Assembly: GCA_003500765.1 (NCBI GenBank)
Contig: DNQL01000101.1
Span: forward strand, 1 to 18,953
Source of the DNA: Elusimicrobiota bacterium
Lineage (GTDB): Bacteria > Elusimicrobiota > Elusimicrobia > Elusimicrobiales > UBA9959
Direction of reading: 5' to 3'
Length of the DNA: 18,953 bases
Shown: one piece after another, positions 18,401 through 18,953 of the stretch
Layout of the letters: every line of letters starts with the position of its first letter
Numbering within the stretch: the stretch's first letter is position 1
Program-made: the position numbers and the translations under genes
Notes under the pieces: generated by a model
Database searches by the model: none
Seen by the model: the letters and a program-made list of their open reading frames with translations, nothing else
What the model was told of the DNA's origin: nothing

Positions 18401-18953
18401 GGGTCGACGCAGTCGGTCTGGGCCGTGTCCTGCTGTATGCGCAGGCGGACGCTCTTGACGCCCGAAGTGGCGTCATCGGCGGTGCCGGAGATGGCGGCCA
18501 GGGACTGCAGACTGCCGTTCTCCACCGCGGGGACCGAAACCCTGGAATCCGGTTCCTGTATGTCCAGCGTGAAAGTGGAGCGGTTAAGGCTGAAGGCGGA
18601 ATAGTTGCCGGCGCCGTCCGACGCCTTGACGCGCAGCGCGAAAGTCGCGCTGGAGCGCCCGACCGCCCAGGAATTGGCAGCCAGCGGGTTATTGACCGGC
18701 AGGGCCGTCCTCGACCAGTTGGAGGCGGGCGCGGTAACGCTGGAGATATAGCCGGGCTGCCAGGCGAGGGTGTTGAAGTTCCAGTACTGCACGGGGGAGC
18801 GGTCTATGTCGATAAGTTCATACTCGATCGAGACCAGGCCGGCGGCCAGCCCGCCCGGGCCGGCCGGGTCGGCGGCCGTGCCGGACAGCGAGGGCATGAC
18901 GCTGAAGAAGCTCTGATGCGCCGGGGTGGCGATGTGCACGGCCGGCGTGGAGA
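457..18953 (-). CDS. Giant multidomain secreted repeat protein with C-terminal FlgD-Ig/type IX-sorting-like domain (5' partial)
   Basis: One unbroken frame of 6,164 complete codons ends in TAA at 459-457. It has no start in the window. The codons at 18951-18940 read STPA and run straight into VHIATPAHQSF, the normal beginning of a family-A repeat unit (compare SPAHNS, TPADNS). The GTG at 18939 is therefore not the start, and any signal peptide lies outside. Order from the N-terminal side: thirteen family-A Ig-like units, about seventeen family-B Ig/filamin-like units, eight family-C units with calcium-loop-like motifs, an Asp-rich calcium segment, two fibronectin-III-like domains and a sorting-like C-terminus (NYPNP ... 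KVGVIH). Repeats of one family are clearly related but far from identical, so this is an old array. There are no catalytic motifs, no internal transmembrane segments that I could see, and Cys is very rare. It is probably a surface-displayed or released fibre, adhesin or matrix protein. That role is inferred from architecture; no named family covers the whole protein. Confidence 0.95.
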   Translation of the reverse strand, partial: STPAVHIATPAHQSFFSVMPSLSGTAADPAGPGGLAAGLVSIEYELIDIDRSPVQYWNFNTLAWQPGYISSVTAPASNWSRTALPVNNPLAANSWAVGRSSATFALRVKASDGAGNYSAFSLNRSTFTLDIQEPDSRVSVPAVENGSLQSLAAISGTADDATSGVKSVRLRIQQDTAQTDCVDPANNGQHWNGSAWQAASVWLPVDSYDGFSKNWAYGSAGVVFKPQCFYVISSSAADVADNGESTFGSRRFKFTPPPAVTRILVPGNLRYQKELTILSGTANTDAKSLALEIRRLSDNHYWNFAAQAWQETAVSTAGLSHTAGNWSYDWNLPALTHNSSYTLRSIGTNFSDVQELTPLTVQIYYDTQPPSPSVELPDAAALYYRSLPKMGGPVSDPPGATPPAAGVNRVWTQLQAVNGPHAGEYWNNVQSTFTAVWTQNDNEGSYHLSGSSWSFAFSYSTAALIDRVRYSARVMAADLTYNNGVIEGNPSALSAAVLFNYDTAYPTATVTSVGNGQVRSAVDVASGTLNEVMALANEGQQPGLQIAAVRLRIKDNKLNQYWTGSAWSPLPSSYANASVHQSSWSYSALPAWADNGNYTVWAEGEDRAGNVQLNFAGNGSSVTFVTDKSAPLAAVVSPAASSRISSLLSLSGTALDPNPPANAGIAGMANVQAQLSYLESGDTYYYDNAVGFSSWTLNDTNSWWSATEWTAQGPSSGTWFYAPAGLATALVPDRVYRARVRARDDALPQPNPADPMSNVSSNAGIIYDVTPPVSRVVSPAHNSVRRTLPSIAGTALDNLAGISSLGQLELAIQEISPGTGHWNGVVPGTFTLTSDNFYALNGGSLGGSYDGLNWSLIAPALSDGYTYRVKIRARDDVAPPNQEVIVSSVTFTYDASAPLAAITSPVSLPDSRGSVKALAQIAGTAYEMFGVRSASVSVQEADTLLYYSLQTATFSSVAQVWMGAGLGGSVPSYTWTLPAPLFQDNRNYNFQVIAEDIAGNVMTPPTPTVMRYDETPPVASVLTPADNSYLRSLAAVTGTAQDPNSNPSGVAGTQVKVQRVSDGNHWNGSIWTSQEAWLSGVAGSPWTKSSQMPPADNFAGLVDGQQYIVQARSYDVAGNTQSVLLGGSSFRFDISSPSAHIELPGHNLRYSSLPAIGGTAADTFNVTYPRVRIYDIGLNKYWMDGTGSCGGTALPNWVGTECGSFPDVWNLSVSSSSANGPFSWSYPSSQVTWPDRDGELRVEVRAYDEAGNYGVDSSTFSYDRTAPASRILYPPANEVLYSSMASLSGTSLDLTSSIGDVGIKIWYLSGGVTYYWSPGSTHWPDSDTGWQSISGAQGPKLVYNPWSYTHSDFNNPGTINFAWKEGTHDGLNGKRFYIVTRAKDGTGNYETSYSTRTFIFDNEPPLSRPVVPGPDTSYKELTLLSGTSVDEVTTVAAAYISILSQDETGGAKYFSGSSFINESETWLPVSNLYQSSWTYSNGQLSFSDKRHYVVKSSATDSIGNVQSVTGQSRFLYDVTEPVSSVVNPVNGAVYNDNKVVLGNAADPGFTNGINGTGSGVYPALGWHAGRAELLVFRDTEPYISASGPFLYGSWDESGYFWNGSTWTPVSDGPVWVPAQYTDTLGNWQYSGLVCPSPNTGGAPCWARGDAYASWIRAVDNAGVVQTIISQGPKFYIAAPAQSFLVTVSQNPMGAGADVNMTVEARDGPDGTGNRASAYQGTVNFYIDGVPGGPEVMDNDEVLDNTNGLPKQTAFLSTDYGIRTFQFRLRKAAARAMRVEDKDNSAIYGTRNVTVTPTSAERLQVIADYDLAGQMPAPGTTAGYSGTPRTKPAGTSIPFLLQVTDRYWNLVVSSAASVYVTDTDPNNAAASPDGVSVFTGSATVNRTFVSADPAGWTVSASGQGVSNPSSPVPVIAQQADRMLALFPGETRVQGKYSVEPFGKSGLPSNQQAGSTFTVTVYGVDPYYNTDPTAVFQVSADMPSDLYDADPPPQPLVAGSTVFAFTPVTASSHSLRAQSDSLPSATSSYMTPNPVPVWWNRPVKLHMVPEGMTLAPGLPPYGSNPSTGGKSGTAAGLTAGVTSQVTVYLTDHYYNVVRGVTPFIAVSSNTPVAELRFDNDPNIVARGLATSPYQKSLVAGATTFSFVPVTRNQAGGLSVTVVDTGLNLSTTYSTDTASGLIVNPNVPVSLQLLVPGDSGGGEQPAEGTVAGKTGTPGPLTAGTAYTVKVRSVDAYNNKSSDGRQVRLTSNDIYADHPAAQPLAGGEAIINNFVPSAATDYLVINAVDSDSEEPRLSTQTDSGITVNAGAAARMIFVLPTQSLVPGKTVYPYGVSGAISTQTAGNSFAASLYAADSRYNRVYGVDRAGVPVSSNDPFVSSVGIYPMADGAASVTGVTFRTAGNRVLTAADPNGVLSNAQSGQVPTEPNIPTRLRVLPPGETGRPGSTTNGRTGTPDPQQAGFPFQVSVDITDAFWNLVPGASQHIRLVPDDPYALVVPADQIIITSASFTVTPIRSGQLYLRAETLNTPPDWGPSLAKDTATVVNVAPGVPKRLLLTLPGESFAPGSATGKSGTPSVSLRAGTSFGVRVGVVDDYFNLVTGRAVDALVNTPTDPYADAVSTAAINTLTGYTDIMYVNMKRAATHYLTATDYSATGLGDDPQSSSFTVRPANPVGLQVVLPGEARLPGSGVYPAAGKAVTPSTHTAGAEFYAQVNLVDRYMNRYTDLSVGPTVYVVTSDAYDTEPSSQALNNGSLQIPLTMVTRNSSAWIKAWPVAAADNNVCSGNFPSGVCLNDDISAKASFRVWASTGTRLEVVLPGQTLAEGRCNISPPCRDAAISTPGRTGSPLPYTIGGGSLFAGVYLTDRFYNKVSELTGAAQDSNPVAVMPEVKVLLVQDNKTAAPPPQELASGAALFSIEPRTSLSSYTVTASTTDASPASYSLGVSTLTVYPGAVTRLNYVLSSTNVVAGQPFSGSLYALDAYDNICSTGPNIYISTVVFVIESQPNPNQQPELQSNDVFFSSASAGVRTLTDWFTFRKAGVSTLGAQDSFSPAINVSPLVDIAVSPGPPSVYKVTPSEDQEVGAGSLGEPGRQALTAQLTDAYDNNISSAGLPAYLRIAEVSGSQGFFESSSGSGWEDIGVSTLVYTDDSGRIGVSTQVAYRVSTLAGDWARVWIGTTTITLLNDYIARRQNVTGMLTTMGGTPTRLVYVSSQAYADVGILEVPGAGAAFTVERRDDFDNITRQTQTDVYLVVLASHVTVHTGLGRALGTFGTTGDYGFRNIINDQFIQAISILPGQSQASFRYHDRAASYSGVSPEANTAEGGRPGYWHLIAQSGSMQPAAHLLRMNPLDITKVTFANSQRTMTAGKLTTPLGDIQPFRAELRDMFDNPRVTTSEVQVALSTVTRQTSTINDSFGFSASSTLAAGFPPIFASTVSFVTIPLDRYSATFYYIDTTASSVYEVALPTKPIIGLSVPGRDEWTSSTQSVTVTPDFTVRVNVRTGAGQTLVAGTTSQAFTLAIEDNYGNPTPVGPGQEDIAGQGIVFSLQSGSVGSVRFASPRASSGFVVQPGTASLKLGESTTSFFLIDTLMSAPTHQLSVNTVVSKGWVPAIASYTVVAAPPHHVSFHTPSRRLVAGTTVQYSDYALGVTTPTMITVVLKDPYENTTTTNSMVNVRFSGTRNSTYGGIDTSQETVSSNPSWKLINTNPIDMSIFAGQSYSSIYVWDTAVGTAPVTALASIPSDGVVFPVVSQDQYITPNVADYFTLHHGYTLSSPLRVLTPGTITLRARDRYGNQAAGDSVNGRYYTGKINMATNSGGSADLRDYLNSTTDYTFVPADRGERQLRLENTFVETLKISVTDYARPGIYGYTNDGGRGKPVGSAGDVVLSGMIITPTDMAPEDPLPSSKTSIGINKIALYQGDGEIADVPGPTPMIRLTMQTTPAGSPPAYLKSLQVKSSGTLAYSDVTEVGFYADNPYAGQLGMLDVESTLDGAPVDFFVSSGTYDPGLGTWKFDDLNVKVSTAVLISNSPKNFFLAVRISTVAATPRSLALVVDQPSYVVLDSTFVGVAYNNFPLKTSTAPVRNQPATINVSGENISAWWQPTVSGVQQPLGQYDYVDQGVARAGMLKIKAWTENFLGTIRSFRIIKTGTGSGSALLSMRLFLDSSGGNPALGDGEFQASIDKEVTDPSNPPLFNPDDPDQFTLPLLEPRVDGEISQSTRTYFVVYELSPDAVPDQTHGARLETAGVSLLDGQMAAFTPINSSTVVVRATADKLFLADVNKSQPNDFTKPTSVTQNDKNKAVARLTMRVEGTEGAVVWTGLKLDRWITAGENGDTPVHNKVSDISKISIWYDSTKDGLLQTSGTVKDAEVLLVGGKNRTFPFELMQQPALAADTTIYVRDVQSFFSTDSPFPRAPGRLIINDAQTDPALKEVVYYNGVDNDSNAFTGVTRGAEGTLAVDWASGTVLSGQAVLPMIGDGGNLDGQSIYVEEKDYFVTFDIDPLATVDNMANIGLSMRGTDYFAVSPSTKGVSGVNVGVTPPGKSVSLVGRIREYADKVLIKATDTVAGATLQQKAENQPIIAFTAETDVADAQWRWVMVYASGTPLSDGTAINDVSRVKIWYDADNNSYLGGADVMIGSGTFGNTIYGPLVSRVTFNSPVTLHTEGRALLQGISQRYFVTYDITSSAMPNDAIGNPRYLGAYLKADSFPNTSPTVDDPVKNSFSLPNLLNTESALPFASVVREIISAPSTVTVQAQPVFPGPSGSMNSIRLAQAITTTGAQDAAWTVVSTAGIPSSGYLAVDNEIIYYNDTAAGALLFVERGQFGTPAGAHANGSALGVMSYQGDGNVPLLKLTMATDGYGVRWESVRLARRQPAPLNGYDADASVIRIWKDNGNGLFDRDPVTGGNITDTVVGSGILGNNEPVGRATIKVVDPALRGQQYVVVSATPTVYFVTVSVDKASNFSHELMTPPNDVFGLEVQTEGNFTFGPEGSGHAAYFPVPVQSPVNVVMPTINLVTLEPEDISPVELTQADTNVGLLSMKMTTDLTSARVEAIRLERTGTANDSDIDLIKVWKDSNDNCLFDSQDRAVDESGLPPNLMSYGNESFAEGGVNIVLKKPIVVTTTPLCAFISYDVSQFAVIGSTMGLFIGGTDYFTIGIPNAIVFTTAPLRTAPITVKEIPSYVVMGAYDTAYDLLNQGGVGQAQVGAAMLRFNLVTEAGNARWSALKVQRTGASNDPSSPFGKNTDVKFIHVYQDANQNDTLDINDIDISRADTRVFLPVTSTVTVPFQLVVESTAGFPAAGSLYLANAELMKYSGVGLSTATGRPYFTVTERGRKLGELNTPKIDHAAGVPVVKVDLYDQDNPLNTQAQISLSQVQTLSPLAQTFFVVYDIGETAVKANKVGVRVSDRSWFTVNTPHDVSPVIYMNISRTLPTGTYTGEYPYTSSLVPIRAVTLRVGGADMAPRSVEKNTGNVHLLTLTLRTESDYVNLGRINLRQTGTISTTTAGLGDGDFSLVSVWKDDGDGVFSSVRDSRVGAVFNSSAPFDGGMSLDILDGQIPYIAVTTSPVVLYVAGSVGSVDLSGADILGHSAGISLNYFFDLKGPNGLALAAGQSVYDVFPMVSGEVLVVPGIIQSIAEYGKIFVADNGYPAYAILDSSGAVVPGPNGRPQADPSRWIYGYTASGCAANEPLIDLNGDGVPDNFDFAGAGKCVDVSLIGSMTPSYNLDSDPDGFLDYDFNGDGEADSIEMVDGKPVYSLGGIGPVPSEGAVPSAWQSALTSVYAKWPPASSPVSTYELAVSTNYDNPTSHSKRWATVGTNLSGKISVPSMITYAVGRLLDKVDDTTVSFRVNKKFDKSLTGKTYFIFVGNEIMEVTSDGAEPYTTFTIVRRAVMGSRRVPHGPNEPVSGGLGGLGAYVVSVRGVTSDGQYIPEADGSSLVVMRPDTVTPPRPADPAPELESGDNFKYLVKWARTDDRDDLESGIVSYELQEREGTNPVWRTLATIPYIKADFLSYWVGDPLESPGETPRPSGSYYTYRVRAWDNAGNHSTWSQTSDPAGTTIGEEVLSNVSNYPNPVDLRKGGVEGRTMITYTLNSDAEVSITIYDLLGYVVREWNIPSGQPGAKQGPNFHPWDGKNGLGGIVSKGGYIVRVKASSPKGSKTILRKVGVIH
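460..780 (-). other. C-terminal FlgD-Ig/type IX secretion sorting-like domain
   Basis: The last roughly 100 residues hold the family pattern in order. NYPNPVD comes first, then ITYTLNSDAEVSITIYDLLG, GYVVREWNIPSG, HPWDGKNGLGGIVSKGGY, and a final strand IVRVKASSPKGSKTILRKVG ending VIH. NPFNP/NYPNP ... IYDLLG ... WDGKNxxGxxVxxGxY ... is shared by FlgD Ig-like and Por-secretion-tail domains. In the latter it is the signal recognised by the type IX system at the outer membrane. The adjacent PorV-like gene supports that reading. Cleavage or retention after export cannot be told from sequence. Confidence 0.8.
800..1135 (-). other. Fibronectin-III-like domain next to the C-terminal domain
   Basis: It opens with TPPRPADPAPELESGDN, then KYLVKWARTDD, the strand GIVSYELQEREG, and YYTYRVRAWDNAGNHSTWSQ followed by TSDP. 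The Y-x-x-x-V-RAWDNAGN-x-S motif is typical of strands F-G of fibronectin type III domains in bacterial secreted proteins. It directly precedes the terminal sorting-like domain, a usual order in type IX cargo. Confidence 0.75.
1140..1665 (-). other. Fibronectin-III-like domain (with the fourth inserted module inside it)
   Basis: WQSALTSVYAKWPPASSPVS and TYELAVSTN match strands B and C of a fibronectin type III fold, and AYVVSVRGVTSDGQ matches strand F with its following turn. Between them lies the extra segment at 1245-1450. Without it the domain would have a normal length of roughly 100 residues. Confidence 0.55.
1245..1450 (-). other. Inserted small beta module 4 (EIMEVT ... RRAVMGSRRVPH type)
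   Basis: Here the host is a fibronectin-III-like domain. Strands YAKWPP and YELAVSTN precede it, and AYVVSVRGVTSDG follows. The insert has TVSFRV, GKTYFIFVGNEIMEV, FTIVRRAVMGSRRVPHGP and EPVSGG. This is the most diverged of the four copies, but the E-I-M-E-V strand and the RRAVMGSRRVPHG turn line up with module 2 (ERGQFGTPAGAHANG). Confidence 0.55.
1725..1905 (-). other. Cys-flanked Asp-rich calcium-binding-type segment
   Basis: Two Asp-rich motif groups occur in a row: DLNGDGVPDNFDF, then NLDSDPDGFLDYDFNGDGEA followed by DS. These DxDxDG-x-x-D motifs match thrombospondin-type-3-like calcium-binding repeats. Two of the rare cysteines bracket the first motif (SGCAANEP before, GKCVDVS after), suggesting a disulfide-clamped calcium site. 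The segment separates the family-C array from the terminal fibronectin-like domains and may act as a rigid hinge. Confidence 0.7.
2905..3125 (-). other. Inserted small beta module 3 (ELMKYS ... TERGRKLGE type)
   Basis: In the seventh family-C unit, after the DANQNDTLDINDID loop and before FFVVYDIG, comes VVESTAGFPAAGSLYLANAE, then LMKYSG, FTVTERGRKLGE and DHAAGVPV. It sits at the same point in the host unit as module 1. The GT of the RG-x-x-GT motif is altered here. Confidence 0.65.
4450..4655 (-). other. Inserted small beta module 2 (EIIYYN ... VERGQFGT type)
   Basis: At the head of the fifth family-C unit, before its LKLTMATD strand, the protein reads VVSTAGIPSSGYLAVDNEII, then YYND, LLFVERGQFGT and AGAHANGSAL. 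This is the cleanest copy of the module. The Gly-Ile-Pro turn, the E-I-I-Y-Y strand, RG-x-x-GT and H-x-x-G-x-x-L are all present. Confidence 0.7.
5565..5795 (-). other. Inserted small beta module 1 (EVVYYN ... TRGAEGT type)
   Basis: Within the third family-C unit, between its calcium-type loop and the YFVTFDID strand, sits a segment with TTIYV, PGRLIIND, KEVVYYNG, FTGVTRGAEGT and WASGTVL. The pattern (a turn with P-x-x-G, then E-x-x-x-Y, then RG-x-x-GT, then a short G-x-x-V) is the same as in three other places in this protein. It resembles a small module often seen in phage tail and other structural proteins (GFP-x-x-G ... E-x-x-x-Y ... RG-x-x-GT-x-A-x-x-H). Its function is unknown. Confidence 0.65.
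7330..13925 (-). repeat. Family-B array: about seventeen Ig/filamin-like units of about 118-147 residues
   Basis: Borders lie near 13565, 13210, 12840, 12405, 12035, 11680, 11315, 10945, 10535, 10110, 9755, 9365, 8925, 8515, 8110 and 7690. The typical unit opens with R-L-x-V-x-LPGE, then PG-x-x-x-G-K-x-GTP and x-x-x-x-AGT-x-F-x-V-x-V. D-x-Y-x-N follows (VDDYFN, VDAYNN, TDRFYN, EDNYGN), then a long beta-rich stretch ending in L-x-A-x-D and a T-x-x-V-x-P linker. The AG-x-x-F-x-V ... D-x-Y-x-N pattern is common in large bacterial surface proteins with invasin- or filamin-like folds. The units from about 10110 leftward lose the LPGE/GTP half but keep the D-x-Y/F-x-N half, so the array has two subfamilies. 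The first unit (13925-13565, with NPMGAG and VEARDG) is a divergent entry domain. Confidence 0.8.
13930..18953 (-). repeat. Family-A array: thirteen Ig-like units of about 113-157 residues
   Basis: Protein-level tandem repeats with unit borders near 18555, 18190, 17855, 17445, 17070, 16645, 16268, 15912, 15552, 15162, 14748 and 14400. The first unit is cut by the window edge. Each unit opens with Y-D-x-x-x-P plus a proline-rich strand (SRVVSPAHNS, ASVLTPADNS). SL-x-x-ISGTA-x-D follows, then a strand with V-x-L-x-IQ, a tryptophan motif (YWNGSAW, HWNGSAW, HWNGSIW) often with WLPV, an SWSY turn, and finally R-A-x-D-x-AGN and F-x-YD. This is a beta-sandwich pattern resembling bacterial Ig-like adhesin domains; a binding partner cannot be read from it. 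The ninth unit (15912-15552) is among the clearest. Unit 13 is longest and lacks the canonical SGTA (it has LGNAAD). Confidence 0.85.

Noticed and set aside
18937..18939. GTG as the start codon of the giant gene
   Set aside because: The upstream codons STPA continue a family-A unit opening, there is no signal peptide after this GTG, and the frame is open to the window edge. The true start is outside.
13930..18953. CRISPR array or recent DNA-level tandem repeats
   Set aside because: The periodicity of about 340-470 bp is only at protein level, with strongly diverged nucleotide sequence and no short identical repeats with spacers.
457..18953. Polyketide or non-ribosomal peptide megasynthase as an explanation for the giant gene
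   Set aside because: No ketosynthase, adenylation, condensation or carrier-protein motifs occur. The content is repeated beta-sandwich domains with an export-type C-terminus.

Overview
The window is almost entirely one giant minus-strand gene, with a short, well-marked regulatory region and the first codons of a second minus-strand gene at its left edge. The DNA is GC-rich. The proteins look extracytoplasmic and Gram-negative: a signal peptide followed by a PorV/PorQ-like outer-membrane motif, and a giant repeat protein ending in a FlgD-Ig/type IX-sorting-like domain. This combination, with huge Ser/Thr/Val-rich repeat proteins and PorV-like proteins, suggests an Elusimicrobiota-type or related bacterium. 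The phylum is an inference from style, not from a marker gene.

Layout, read along the minus strand from right to left. From 18953 to 457 there is one uninterrupted reading frame of at least 6,164 codons, open at the right edge, so the true N-terminus is outside the window. It is built from three successive families of divergent tandem repeats. Family A (about 18953-13930) has thirteen Ig-like units with SGTA, YWNGSAW and RAxDxAGN motifs. Family B (about 13925-7330) has about seventeen Ig/filamin-like units with LPGE, GTP, AGTxF and DxYxN motifs. Family C (about 7330-2095) has eight longer units with WxDxNxDGxFD calcium-loop-like motifs and a YFVxYDI strand. A Cys-flanked Asp-rich calcium-type segment, two fibronectin-III-like domains and a C-terminal sorting-like domain follow. 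Four copies of a small extra module (E-x-x-x-Y ... RG-x-x-GT ... H-x-x-G) are dropped into this scaffold at 5565-5795, 4450-4655, 2905-3125 and 1245-1450.

After the stop codon comes a probable terminator, then an intergenic region of about 320 bp. It holds a perfect 14-bp palindrome, a consensus sigma-70 promoter (TTGACA, 16 bp, TATAAT), a leader hairpin and a convincing cyclic-di-GMP-I (GEMM-I) riboswitch. Two small hairpins lie just before the start of the PorV/PorQ-like gene (138 to 1, cut by the window edge).

Working model: the giant protein is a secreted or surface-anchored fibre or adhesin carrying a type IX-like C-terminal signal. The neighbouring PorV-like barrel may belong to the export or attachment machinery that handles such cargo. 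The riboswitch would place that barrel under control of the second messenger used to switch between motile and attached life. The sequence shows the riboswitch and the two gene types; the functional link is inferred.
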